Shown here: positions 52,007 to 61,092 of the stretch, in pieces
Numbering within the stretch: position 1 is the first letter of the stretch
Layout of the letters: each line of letters starts with the position of its first letter
Program-made: the position numbers and the translations under genes
The notes under the pieces: model-generated
The model's input: only the letters and a program-made list of their open reading frames with translations
What the model was told of the DNA's origin: nothing
Databases searched by the model: none
NCBI RefSeq assembly: GCF_037113415.1
Contig: NZ_CP146608.1
Location: forward strand, 3,058,501 to 3,122,500
Reading direction: 5' to 3'
DNA from: Devosia sp. XK-2
GTDB taxonomy: Bacteria > Pseudomonadota > Alphaproteobacteria > Rhizobiales > Devosiaceae
Length of the DNA: 64,000 nt

Positions 52007-53533
52007 ATGATGCAGGTCGCCATCGACATGGGAGAAAGCCGGGGTGCCGGCCCAGCCCACATGGATCTCGAGGAATTGCTCGCCACGCGCCTTCTGGTGC
52101 AGGGCAATTCGGGGTCTGGCAAATCGCATCTGCTACGCCGCCTGCTGGAGCAATCCGCCCAATGGGTGCAGCAATGCATCATCGATCCCGAGGGCGATTT
52201 CGTAACGCTTTCAGATAAATACGGGCACCTGGTCGTCGACGCCACCCGCACCGAGGCCGAATTGACGCGCATTGCCACGCGTGTGCGTCAGCACCGTGTC
52301 TCGGTGGTCCTCAACCTTGAAGGGCTCGATGCCGAACAGCAGATGCGCGCCGCAGCCGCCTTTCTGGGCGGCATGTTCGATGCCGACCGCGACTATTGGT
52401 ATCCTGTCCTTGTCGTCGTCGATGAAGCCCAGCTCTTCGCCCCCGCCGCCGGCGGCGAAGTCTCCGACGAAGCGCGCAAACTCTCGCTCGGCGCCATGAC
52501 CAATCTCATGTGCCGCGGCCGCAAGCGCGGCCTCGCCGGGGTCATCGCCACCCAGCGCCTGGCCAAGCTGGCCAAGAATGTGGCGGCCGAGGCCAGCAAT
52601 TTCCTCATGGGCCGCACCTTTCTCGATATCGACATGGCCCGTGCCGCCGATCTTCTGGGCATGGATCGCCGCCAGGCCGAACAGTTCCGCGATCTGGCGC
52701 GCGGCCATTTCGTTGCCCTGGGCCCCGCCATTTCCCGGCGCCCCCTGCCCATCGTCATCGGCGCGGTGGAAACCTCGGCCCGCTCGACCAGCCCCAAACT
52801 GACGCCTCTGCCCGAGGCACCGGCCGACGCCGCCGACCTTATTTTCACCCAGGACCCCGAGGAACTGGCGCGTCCCATCGTCCGCCGCCCAGCACCACCG
52901 CCCCCGCCATCCACCAATGAACTGCTGGCGCAGGTTGCAGAAGCCCGTGCCCGTGCCCGCGCTGAAGCCCCCGAAGAGCCGGTTTCGCTTTTCCCCGAAA
53001 TCGATGAGGCCGAGCGCGAAGCCATGATTCAGGCCGTCATGGTCGAATTGATGAGCGATCCCGATGCCGGCTTCCGCACCACCGCCCAGCTCTATCAGGA
53101 TTTTCTCGTCCGCTGCCGCATTCGCCGCGTGCCCGGCGATCCCCCCGCCCTGCCCGCCTTCAAGCGCCTCTTGGCCGTGGCCCGCGTTGCCCCGGATGAA
53201 GAGATCGCGTCATCCGATGGCTGGCAGCAGGCATTGACGCTGTCCGAAACCCTGACCGACGACGTGCAAGGCGTTTTCCTCGTCATCGCCCAGGCCGCCC
53301 TGACCGGTGCCCCCTGCCCCTCCGACGCCACTCTGGCGCGCCTTTACGGCACCCATTCATCAAGCAGGGCCAGGCGTCTCCTCACGTGGTTCGAAGAGCG
53401 CGGATTGATCGTTCTGCGCACCGATTTTCGCGGCGCACGCATCGCCGCCTTCCCCGATCTCGGCACCGAAACCGCCCCCGGCGACCCCAATGGCCCTGAC
53501 GCTCTCGTCGACGAACGCGGCGCGGCAGAGTAG
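52007..53533 (+). CDS. HerA-like/DUF87 ATP-binding protein
   Basis: This 508-aa P-loop ATPase has Walker A QGNSGSGKSHLL near residue 33, Walker B VLVVVDEAQLF, and IATQRLAKL, the DUF87/HerA pattern of FtsK-HerA hexameric pumps. The C-terminal part, from about residue 300, has a Pro-rich linker and a helical region ending in a winged-helix-like HSSSRARRLLTWFEERGLIVLRTD. No nuclease (NurA, Sir2) or other defence gene is adjacent, so this is not the HerA-NurA or HerA-DUF4297 system. Function is unknown. Confidence 0.85.
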   Translation: MMQVAIDMGESRGAGPAHMDLEELLATRLLVQGNSGSGKSHLLRRLLEQSAQWVQQCIIDPEGDFVTLSDKYGHLVVDATRTEAELTRIATRVRQHRVSVVLNLEGLDAEQQMRAAAAFLGGMFDADRDYWYPVLVVVDEAQLFAPAAGGEVSDEARKLSLGAMTNLMCRGRKRGLAGVIATQRLAKLAKNVAAEASNFLMGRTFLDIDMARAADLLGMDRRQAEQFRDLARGHFVALGPAISRRPLPIVIGAVETSARSTSPKLTPLPEAPADAADLIFTQDPEELARPIVRRPAPPPPPSTNELLAQVAEARARARAEAPEEPVSLFPEIDEAEREAMIQAVMVELMSDPDAGFRTTAQLYQDFLVRCRIRRVPGDPPALPAFKRLLAVARVAPDEEIASSDGWQQALTLSETLTDDVQGVFLVIAQAALTGAPCPSDATLARLYGTHSSSRARRLLTWFEERGLIVLRTDFRGARIAAFPDLGTETAPGDPNGPDALVDERGAAE

Positions 53534-54400
53534 CTACCCCCGCAATTCCGCCCTGAACGAATACCGCGCCCGCGCGCCCGGCCCCAGCAGTTCGGAAAAC
53601 GGCCGTTCGCCCAACTCGTCCGAGCCGCCCACCTCTGCCGCCGTGCCATGCCATGGCTCGAGACAGATAAAATCGCCGCCCGGCTTGGTCCAGAGCGCGA
53701 AATTGGGCAGGTTTTCCCAGGTGAAATGCACCTGCGGCCCTGCCTCCGGTCCATAAAGCAGACCCGCGCCCGCCCCCTCGGGGAACAGCATAGCGTCTTG
53801 AGCGAACAGGTTTTGTTCCAGCACCAGCCGGCCATTTTCAAAGGGAGACGGCAGGGCCTCCGGCTCCACCAGCCCGCCCGAAAGCCGGTGCAGCGCCGGC
53901 GCGCCGCCTTCATCGAGTTCGACCAGATGCGGCCGTCCCTCGGCACCCGGCAGCGGCCAGGCAAAGGCCGGATGAAAACCGATGCCAAACGGCATGACGC
54001 GATGATCGCGATTGGTGACCTCGGTCGACACAACCACCGCGCGCCCTTCCACCACATGCTCCACGTCGAGCTGGAAATCGAAAGGATACATGGCCCGGCT
54101 GGCCTCTGAGGCCGTCAGCCGGTAGACGCAACGGTCGCTTTCTTCCACCACCAGTTCGAAATTGCTGCGCCGTGCAAAGCCGTGCTGGCTCATCTGCAGG
54201 CGCAGGCCTTCGACGCTGATCGTGTCATTGGGCGCCTTGCCCACGATCGGAAAGAGAATGGGAGAGCGCCCCGTCCAATGGGCGGCGTCGCCGTGCCAGA
54301 GCCAATGGCGCCCATCTCGTGTCTGGATCGATTGCATCTCCGCGCCCAAGGCGGCCACATCGACAGTGATCTGATCATTGGCGATACGGGTCAATTGCAT
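53534..54400 (-). CDS. Aldose 1-epimerase family protein, LacX-like
   Basis: This 288-aa protein has the galactose mutarotase fold. GRSPILFPIVGKAPND, QHGFARRSNFELV with the active-site His, and FGIGFHPAFAWPLPG carry the binding and catalytic residues; a Glu in ICLEPWHG follows. This arrangement matches the LacX-type group rather than GalM. It interconverts sugar anomers. The ATG at 54400 has CGGAG at 6 bases. It converges with the HerA-like gene almost without gap. Confidence 0.9.
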   Translation of the reverse strand: MQLTRIANDQITVDVAALGAEMQSIQTRDGRHWLWHGDAAHWTGRSPILFPIVGKAPNDTISVEGLRLQMSQHGFARRSNFELVVEESDRCVYRLTASEASRAMYPFDFQLDVEHVVEGRAVVVSTEVTNRDHRVMPFGIGFHPAFAWPLPGAEGRPHLVELDEGGAPALHRLSGGLVEPEALPSPFENGRLVLEQNLFAQDAMLFPEGAGAGLLYGPEAGPQVHFTWENLPNFALWTKPGGDFICLEPWHGTAAEVGGSDELGERPFSELLGPGARARYSFRAELRG

Positions 54401-54556
54401 GCGCCACTCCGGGTCCATGGTGGAACGAGGTGCACACTAACCCCTTATATGCATTTGGAGAACCCGCAAGTACGCAAGCCGTGAACGAGCACCTAAGACC
54501 AGGCGCGGCACCCCGCCTCTTGCAGCGGGCCGCCCGCCCGGAGTATCGCCTAGTTC

Positions 54557-57007
54557 ATGCCCCAGCCCTTCCCGCCTTTGCCGATCGACGCTGCGCTGCC
54601 AATGCTCAAAGAGGCGCTGGACCAGGGCATCTCGGCGGTCCTCGTCGCCCAGCCCGGCGCCGGCAAGACCACGCGCGTGCCGCTGGCCCTGCTCGATGCC
54701 CCCTGGCGACGCGATGGCCGCATCATCATGCTTGAGCCGCGACGCCTGGCTGCCCGTGCCGCGGCCCGGCATATGGCCGGGCTCTTGGGCGAGCAGGTCG
54801 GCCAGACCGTGGGCTATCGCGTGCGCATGGAAACGAAAGTCTCCGCCAGGACGCGGATCGAAGTGGTAACTGAGGGCGTGTTCACCCGGCTGCTGCTGGA
54901 CGATCCGGAGCTGAGCGGCATTGCAGCCGTCATCTTCGATGAGTTTCACGAACGGAGCCTGGACGGCGATTTGGGGCTCGCCCTGGCATTGGATGCCCGC
55001 GCCCTGCGGCCCGACCTTAGAATTCTTGTCATGTCCGCCACCATCGATGGCGCCCGCGTCGCCGAACTGCTCGATCATGCCCCGGTCATCGACAGTCCCG
55101 GCCGCACCTTTCCGGTCGAAACCGTCCATTCCGAACCCGATCCGCTGCAGCGTCTCGAGGATCAGGTCGCCAGCGCCACGCTCGCGGCCATGCGCGAACA
55201 TGAAGGCTCGGCCCTGGTTTTCCTGCCCGGTCAGGGCGAGATTACCCGCACCGCCGGACGGCTGGCGGACCGCCTGCCCCCTCACACCGACCTGGCGCCG
55301 CTTTATGGCCAATTGTCCCCGGCCGAGCAGGATCGCGCCATCCAGCCCGCGCCGGAAGGCCGGCGCAAAATCGTTCTGGCCACCTCGATTGCCGAAACCT
55401 CCTTGACCATTGAAGGAATACGCATCGTCATCGATAGCGGTTTTCGGCGCGTGCCGGTCTATGAGCCGGCCACCGGCATGACCACGCTGGCCACGCGCCG
55501 CGTCTCCCGCGCCGGAGCCGATCAGCGCCGCGGCCGCGCCGGCCGCACCAGTCCGGGCGTTTGCATCCGCCTCTGGAATGCGGGACAAACCGCCGCTCTC
55601 GAGCCTTTCGACACGCCCGAAATCCTGGCGGCCGACCTGTCCAGCCTTGTACTCGATCTGGCCAATTGGGGTGTCACCGACCCCAGGGCCCTCGCCTTTC
55701 TCGATCTCCCGCCCGCCCCCGCCTGGGCCGAAGCCAAGGCGCTCCTTGTCCGGCTCGACGCGCTCGACCCGACCGGCCAGCTCACCACAGCGGGCAAAGC
55801 CCTGGCCAGGCTGCCCCTCCATCCCCGGCTGGCCCATATGATCCTGGCCGGTGCCGAAGACGGCGACGCCGGCACAGCCGCAGAGCTGGCCGTCCTGTTG
55901 GGCGAGCGCGGGCTGGGCAGCGAGGATACCGATCTCGGCCGCCGCCTCGAGCGTTTCCGCACCGACCGCTCACGCCGGGCCGACGACGCAAGAGCCATGG
56001 CCAGGCGCTGGGCGAAGCTGGCCGGTGGGGCCGCGGGCGAACAGCTTTCCGCCGGCCATCATCTCGCCCGGGCTTTCCCCGACCGGGTCGCCCAGCCAGC
56101 CGGGCCGCGCGGCCGCTTCCGGCTGGCCAATGGACGCCAGGCGCAATTGGACGAAACCCATGCGCTCGCCGGCGCGCCTTTCCTCGTCATTGCCGATGTC
56201 ACCGGCAGCGCCACCCAGGGCCGCATCCGCTCCGCCGCCGCGCTCGAGGCAACGGATCTGGAAGCGCTGTTTGCCGGCCACATCACAAACCAGACCACGC
56301 TGCGTTTTGATGCGGCAACGGGCGCTGTCCGCGCCCGTCGGGAGCGACGCCTCGACGCACTGCGACTGGCCGACGAAACCGCGCCCGTCACCGACCTTGA
56401 GACAGCCGCCAACCTCCTGGCAGAAGCAGCGCTGAAGCGCCCCGAGACTCTGCCCTGGTCGAAGGATCAAAAGGCCCTGCGCGCTCGCGCCACTTTTCTG
56501 CACCAGTCCTTGGCTGCGGACTGGCCGGACCTTTCCGACGCCGCGCTTGCAGCCGACGCTACCTGGTTGGCACCGCATCTGCTGGGCGAAACCCGCCTCG
56601 CTGCCATCAATGCCGACCATCTGGGCGCCGCGCTCGAAACCTTGCTGCCATGGACGAAGAAGCAGGAGATGGAAAAACTCCTGCCCAGTCATTTCCACGC
56701 CCCGTCGGGCAGCCATATCCCCATAGACTATGCCGCCGAGAATGGCCCGGCGCTGGAAATCCGCGTGCAGGAGCTATTCGGGCTCGACCGCCATCCATCC
56801 ATCGCCAATGGCAAAATTCCGCTATTGCTGGTGCTGCTCTCACCGGCCCACCGCCCCATCCAGACCACACGCGACCTGCCCGGTTTCTGGCGCGGAAGCT
56901 GGCAGGATGTGGCGCGCGACCTCAAGGGGCGCTATCCACGCCACCCCTGGCCCGACGATCCTATCGCCGCGCCGGCGACGAGCAGAGCGAAACCAAGGGG
57001 GACATAG
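54557..57007 (+). CDS. hrpB: ATP-dependent helicase HrpB
   Basis: This 816-aa DEAH-box helicase has motif I GAGKTTRVP, motif II DEFHERS, motif III MSATIDG, motif V TSIAETSLTIEGI, and motif VI QRRGRAGRTSPG. The long C-terminal HrpB domain follows, ending in PRHPWPDDP as in the family. HrpB is widespread but its physiological role is unresolved, likely RNA-related. Length matches the E. coli protein. It ends at paired stem-loops at 57027-57071. Confidence 0.95.
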   Translation: MPQPFPPLPIDAALPMLKEALDQGISAVLVAQPGAGKTTRVPLALLDAPWRRDGRIIMLEPRRLAARAAARHMAGLLGEQVGQTVGYRVRMETKVSARTRIEVVTEGVFTRLLLDDPELSGIAAVIFDEFHERSLDGDLGLALALDARALRPDLRILVMSATIDGARVAELLDHAPVIDSPGRTFPVETVHSEPDPLQRLEDQVASATLAAMREHEGSALVFLPGQGEITRTAGRLADRLPPHTDLAPLYGQLSPAEQDRAIQPAPEGRRKIVLATSIAETSLTIEGIRIVIDSGFRRVPVYEPATGMTTLATRRVSRAGADQRRGRAGRTSPGVCIRLWNAGQTAALEPFDTPEILAADLSSLVLDLANWGVTDPRALAFLDLPPAPAWAEAKALLVRLDALDPTGQLTTAGKALARLPLHPRLAHMILAGAEDGDAGTAAELAVLLGERGLGSEDTDLGRRLERFRTDRSRRADDARAMARRWAKLAGGAAGEQLSAGHHLARAFPDRVAQPAGPRGRFRLANGRQAQLDETHALAGAPFLVIADVTGSATQGRIRSAAALEATDLEALFAGHITNQTTLRFDAATGAVRARRERRLDALRLADETAPVTDLETAANLLAEAALKRPETLPWSKDQKALRARATFLHQSLAADWPDLSDAALAADATWLAPHLLGETRLAAINADHLGAALETLLPWTKKQEMEKLLPSHFHAPSGSHIPIDYAAENGPALEIRVQELFGLDRHPSIANGKIPLLLVLLSPAHRPIQTTRDLPGFWRGSWQDVARDLKGRYPRHPWPDDPIAAPATSRAKPRGT

Positions 57008-57026
57008 GCTAAGAACCTCTTCTTCA

Positions 57027-57071
57027 TCTCCCCCTCGGGGAGACGAAAAGACCCCGAACTTTCGTCCGGGG
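57027..57071. terminator. Two stem-loops between hrpB and msrB
   Basis: TCTCCCC-CTC-GGGGAGA (57027-57043) is followed by CGAAAAG. A second stem CCCCG (57052-57056) pairs with CGGGG (57067-57071). Together they probably end both converging genes. The first belongs to the CTCCCC palindrome family. Confidence 0.6.
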
Positions 57072-57077
57072 CCACTT

Positions 57078-57482
57078 TCATTCGTTGGCGATGAAATTGA
57101 GCGCCACCCCATTGATGCAATAGCGCAGCCCGGTGGGCGGCGGGCCATCGGGGAAGACGTGGCCCAGATGCGAGCCGCAGGTGGCGCAATGCACCTCGGT
57201 GCGGACCATGCCATGGCTGCGGTCGGTCGTGGTCTCCACCGAACCGGGAATGGGGTCGTTAAAGCTCGGCCAGCCCGTGCCGCTTTCAAATTTCAGCGTT
57301 GAGGCAAAGAGCGGCGTATCGCAGCCAGCACAGGCAAAAGTGCCCTGGCGCTTTTCATGCAGCAAGGCACAGGAGCCGGGACGCTCGGTGCCATGCTGAC
57401 GCATGATGTAATATTGTTCGTCCGTCAGGCGCTGGCGCCATTCGGCATCGGTCCGGGTTACAGGGAAAGCATGGCCGTCCAT
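57078..57482 (-). CDS. msrB: Peptide-methionine (R)-S-oxide reductase
   Basis: This 134-aa enzyme repairs methionine-R-sulfoxide in proteins. The zinc Cys pairs are in [10 protein letters not shown] and [10 protein letters not shown]; the catalytic Cys is in [11 protein letters not shown]. The helix [14 protein letters not shown] carries the recycling Cys region. The ATG at 57482 is preceded by AAAGGAG. No signal peptide, so cytoplasmic. MsrA is not nearby. Confidence 0.95.
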   Translation of the reverse strand: MDGHAFPVTRTDAEWRQRLTDEQYYIMRQHGTERPGSCALLHEKRQGTFACAGCDTPLFASTLKFESGTGWPSFNDPIPGSVETTTDRSHGMVRTEVHCATCGSHLGHVFPDGPPPTGLRYCINGVALNFIANE

Positions 57483-57590
57483 GGTATCACTCCTTTGTCG
57501 ACCTTTCATTCGCGCCAGATATAGGCTCAGTTACATGCCAATCCTAGCGCATCCTCTGCCGGCAAACGCCGCCAAGCCATTGGGCCTTCA

Positions 57591-58205
57591 ATGACCACCA
57601 TAACCTCTCTCGACCAGCTTCATGCGCTCTACCAGCCTGCCCCCGTTCCTGCCTCCACCGTCAAGGTCGCCCATGGCGTGACGCCCGAATATCGGCGCTT
57701 GATCGAGGCCAGCCCCTTTGTCGCGCTGGCGACTATTGGCCCTGAAGGCATGGATTGCTCGCCGCGCGGAGACAAGCCGGGCTTTGTCCGCATTCATGAC
57801 CATAAGACGCTGATGATGCCCGACCGACGCGGCAATAACCGCATCGATAGCCTGCGCAACATCCTACGCGACCCGCGCTGCGCTTTCCTCTTCCTCATTC
57901 CCGGCTCGGGCACCACTTTGCGCGTCAACGGTCGGGCCCATCTCTCGATCGATCCCGATCTTCTGCAAAGCTTCGCCATCGAGGACAAGGCGCCCCGCTC
58001 GGTCATCGTCATGGAAATCGACGAGCTCTATTTCCAATGCGCCCGCGCCATCATCCGTTCCGAACTCTGGAACCCGGAGCGCCATGTCGATCCTTCGACC
58101 CTGCCCAGTCCGGGGCAGATTCTGGCCTCCATGACGCAAAATCAGGTCGGCGGCGAGAGCTATGATCAGGCTTGGCCCGAGCGGGCCAAGCAGACCATGT
58201 GGTAG
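57591..58205 (+). CDS. Pyridoxamine 5'-phosphate oxidase-family flavoprotein
   Basis: This 204-aa protein has the split-barrel fold. SPFVALATIGPEGMDCSPRGDKPGFVRI and MMPDRRGNNRIDSLRNIL match the MSMEG_1061 subgroup of PNPOx-like proteins, which bind FMN or F420. It is not the biosynthetic PdxH. The start follows a 109-base gap after msrB. It converges with the hybrid kinase gene with 7 bases between the stops. Confidence 0.88.
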   Translation: MTTITSLDQLHALYQPAPVPASTVKVAHGVTPEYRRLIEASPFVALATIGPEGMDCSPRGDKPGFVRIHDHKTLMMPDRRGNNRIDSLRNILRDPRCAFLFLIPGSGTTLRVNGRAHLSIDPDLLQSFAIEDKAPRSVIVMEIDELYFQCARAIIRSELWNPERHVDPSTLPSPGQILASMTQNQVGGESYDQAWPERAKQTMW

Positions 58206-58212
58206 CCCCGCT

Positions 58213-60189
58213 TTACCGCGCGACAGCCGATCCCATCCCTTCCGAAACCCGGCGCAGCACCCGCTCCAATTCGATCCGCCCGAAGGGTTTGGCCAGCCTG
58301 GGTAGCCGGAGCGCCCGAGCGTCGTTGATTTCAGCATAACCGCTGGCCAGAATGACGGGCAGGTTTGGCCACCGGCCGGCGACCTCCCTCGCCAGGGCCA
58401 CGCCGGTCATATGCGGCATGGCCTGATCGGTGATCAGGACATCGATATCGCGCCTTTGCTCCAGCACGGCCAGGGCCTTTTCGCCCGAATGCGCCTCGAC
58501 CACGTCATGGCCCAGTTCCTCAAGGATCATGACCGTGTTGAGAAGCACCAGCGCATCGTCATCGACCGCAAGGACTGTGAGCTTTCGGTCCATGCCGGCG
58601 GGGGCGGCCTGACCATCCTGCCGCTCGGGTTGGCAGGGCGCGGCGGTTTCATCCACCGCCTTGAGCCAGATTTGCACATTGGTGCCCACCCCGACACGGC
58701 TCTCGATCTGCATCCGCCCACCCGATTGCTCCGCTATGCCTTGCACCATGGACAGACCCAGCCCCGTGCCCTTACCCACGCCCTTGGTGGTAAAGAAGGG
58801 GTCGGTCGCCCGGGCCAACGTGTCGGGGTCCATGCCCTGGCCGCTATCGGTGACGGCCAGGACGACATAGCGTCCCTGTTGCAGATGCGGGTCATCCGCC
58901 TCCGCCTCGGCCGGCCGCGCCGAAATGACCAGCGAACCGCCATCGGGCATCGCGTCGCGCGCATTGACGGCCAGATTGAGCAGCACTGAATCAAGCTGAT
59001 TGGGATCGGCGAAGACCTTGGGCAGGCTCAGGGGAAATCGTGTTTCGATCTGGATCGATGAGCCAAGCGTATGCCCGAGCAGCTCGCTCATTCCGCGCAC
59101 CAGGTCGGGCAAATCCACCGGTTTCTGCTCCAGTTCCTGCTTGCGGGCAAAAGCGAGCATGCGCTGGGTCAATTGCGAGCCCCGCTGGGCGGCCTGCAAG
59201 GCATTATCGAGCAACCTGGACTCCCGGCTGTCCAGCGACAAGCGCCTGCCCAGGGCTTCCAGGCTTCCCAGCACCACCATGAGAAGATTGTTGAAATCAT
59301 GCGCCACCCCGCCTGTGAGCTGGCCGATGGCCTCAATCTTTTGTGCCTGGAACAACTCTTCGCGCGCCTGGTCGAGGCGCTTTTGCTGTTCCATGCGCTC
59401 GGTCACGTCGCGGGTGATCTTGGCGAAACCGACCACCGTGCCGTCCTCGGCATAGATGGCGTCGATCACCACACTGGCCCAGAACCGCGTCCCGTCCTTG
59501 CGCACACGCCAACCCTCGGCCTGAAAATGCCCCTCGCGCCGGGCTGTCTCCAGCCCCCGCTGCGGCAGGCCGCGGGCGCGGTCTTCCTCGGGGTAAAAGG
59601 TGGAAAAATGCTTGCCCACGATCTCGGAGGCACAATAGCCCTTGATGCGCTCGGCGCCCTGGTTCCAGGTCGTCACCACGCCATTGGCGTCGAGCATATA
59701 GATGGCATAGTCCGTCACATTGAGCACGAGGCGGCGGAATTGCTCCTCGCTCTCGGCCAGGGCAGTCTGCGCCTTTTTCCGGTCGGTCAGGTCCCGGGTG
59801 ATCTTGGCAAAGCCGATTGCGGTGCCGTCGGCTTGGCGGATTGTATGCACCACGACATTGGTCCAGAACCTGCTGCCGTCCTTGCGGACCCGCCAGCCTT
59901 CCGATTCAAACCGCCCATCGCGCAGCGCTGCTGCCAGCGCACGCTCCGGCAAGCCGCTGGCGCGATCTTCCGGGGTATAAAAGATGGAAAAATGCCGTCC
60001 GACAATTTCGTCGGCCCTATAGCCCTTGATGTGTTCGGCGCCCTTGTTCCAGGTCGTCACCACGCCATTGGTATCGAGCATATAGATGGCATAATCGGTA
60101 ATGGAATCCACGAGCAGTCGAAAGCGCGAATCTTCATCCATTGTGCCGGCCCCATTGCCGTCTTCGCCCATGCCGTCACCATTGCTCAC
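58213..60189 (-). CDS. Hybrid histidine kinase with two PAS domains and a receiver
   Basis: This 658-aa soluble sensor has two near-identical PAS domains (about 25-140 and 150-265) that each contain TDYAIYMLD, NGVVTTWN, GWRVRKDG and GFAKITRD. It then has a dimerisation/phosphoacceptor segment (IGQLTGGVAHDFNNLLMVVLG, His in AHD), an ATPase domain (VLLNLAVNARDAM, DSGQGMD, GKGTGLGLSMVQG), and a C-terminal receiver (AVDDDALVLLNTV, ITDQAMPHMTG). No membrane span. The GTG at 60189 is the outer start; ATGs at 60171 and 60141 are possible. The partner regulator is not obvious. Confidence 0.92.
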   Translation of the reverse strand: MSNGDGMGEDGNGAGTMDEDSRFRLLVDSITDYAIYMLDTNGVVTTWNKGAEHIKGYRADEIVGRHFSIFYTPEDRASGLPERALAAALRDGRFESEGWRVRKDGSRFWTNVVVHTIRQADGTAIGFAKITRDLTDRKKAQTALAESEEQFRRLVLNVTDYAIYMLDANGVVTTWNQGAERIKGYCASEIVGKHFSTFYPEEDRARGLPQRGLETARREGHFQAEGWRVRKDGTRFWASVVIDAIYAEDGTVVGFAKITRDVTERMEQQKRLDQAREELFQAQKIEAIGQLTGGVAHDFNNLLMVVLGSLEALGRRLSLDSRESRLLDNALQAAQRGSQLTQRMLAFARKQELEQKPVDLPDLVRGMSELLGHTLGSSIQIETRFPLSLPKVFADPNQLDSVLLNLAVNARDAMPDGGSLVISARPAEAEADDPHLQQGRYVVLAVTDSGQGMDPDTLARATDPFFTTKGVGKGTGLGLSMVQGIAEQSGGRMQIESRVGVGTNVQIWLKAVDETAAPCQPERQDGQAAPAGMDRKLTVLAVDDDALVLLNTVMILEELGHDVVEAHSGEKALAVLEQRRDIDVLITDQAMPHMTGVALAREVAGRWPNLPVILASGYAEINDARALRLPRLAKPFGRIELERVLRRVSEGMGSAVAR

Positions 60190-60264
60190 TCTAAACCAGC
60201 CCGGAAACGCTAACGAGCGGCCACCCGTTAGGTTGCATCGATGAACCGACAGAGAAGAAGAAAA

Positions 60265-60339
60265 TGGTGGGTGCGACAGGGATTGAACCTGTGACCCCTG
60301 CCGTGTGAAGGCAGTGCTCTCCCGCTGAGCTACGCACCC
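60265..60339 (-). tRNA. tRNA-Val (CAC)
   Basis: A 75-nt cloverleaf with encoded CCA: acceptor GGGTGCG/CGCACCC, D-arm GCTC..GAGC, anticodon stem CTGCC/GGCAG with loop TTCACAC, and T-arm with GGTTCAATC. The anticodon CAC reads GUG valine codons. It lies 28 bases downstream of the other tRNA-Val and may be cotranscribed with it. Confidence 0.95.
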
Positions 60340-60367
60340 GCTGCCCGAGGCAGGGAAGAAAGAGAGA

Positions 60368-60442
<75 letters not shown>

Positions 60443-60548
60443 ATCTCTCCGGGACAGAGCGCCCTGCGGCGTCTCCGGTGGCGCGGATAGACCACAATTT
60501 CGTGGCCCAGGTCAAGGGGCTTCCCGCACCCTGTGAATTTCTCGCGTC

Positions 60549-60908
60549 TCAGGCCGCTAGCAGCCGCTCAACCTCGTTGACCAGGTCCTTGAGATGGAAC
60601 GGCTTGGAGAGTACCGAGGCATCCTTGGGCGCGTCGCTATCAGGGTTCAGGGCAACCGCTGCAAAGCCGGTAATGAACATCACTTTGAGATCCGGGTCGA
60701 GCTCGGTTGCCCGGCGTGCCAGCTCGATACCGTCCATTTCCGGCATCACAATATCGCTCAGCAGCAGCGAAAACGGTTCCTCGCGCAACCGCTCATAGGC
60801 GCTCAGGCCATTGTCGAACGAGACCACCTCATAGCCGGCATTCTTGAGGGCCCGCGTCAGAAATTGGCGCATATCGTTGTCATCTTCGGCGAGCAGGATT
60901 CGCTTCAT
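60549..60908 (-). CDS. cpdR: Response regulator CpdR
   Basis: This 119-aa single receiver domain begins MKRILLAEDDNDMRQFLTRAL, with the acceptor Asp in LLLSDIVMPEMDG and Lys in LSKPFHLKDLVNEVERLL. The stretch ELDPDLKVMFITGFAAVALN is nearly invariant in alphaproteobacterial CpdR. Unphosphorylated CpdR delivers cell-cycle substrates to ClpXP. The CckA-ChpT pathway phosphorylates it. AGAGGA precedes the ATG. Location beside an N-formylglutamate amidohydrolase supports the call. Confidence 0.95.
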   Translation of the reverse strand: MKRILLAEDDNDMRQFLTRALKNAGYEVVSFDNGLSAYERLREEPFSLLLSDIVMPEMDGIELARRATELDPDLKVMFITGFAAVALNPDSDAPKDASVLSKPFHLKDLVNEVERLLAA

Positions 60909-61092
60909 CAAGGGTCCTCTTGGCAGGGGCAGCGCTGAGTCGGTATTTGCGCCGATGTTTATGCCACCGGGCCGCTTTCGCAACCTCTAGCTGCTTTGGA
61001 TCGTCCCTTTTCCGCGTTGTTCGCACAAATGCAACAATTCTGGACAATCGCGGCGTCCCGCGCGAAACTTGTCCTTAGCAAATCACTGGAAC

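Noticed and set aside
52007..53533. HerA-like gene as part of an anti-phage defence system
   Set aside because: No nuclease, Sir2, DUF4297 or toxin gene is adjacent; neighbours are housekeeping genes.
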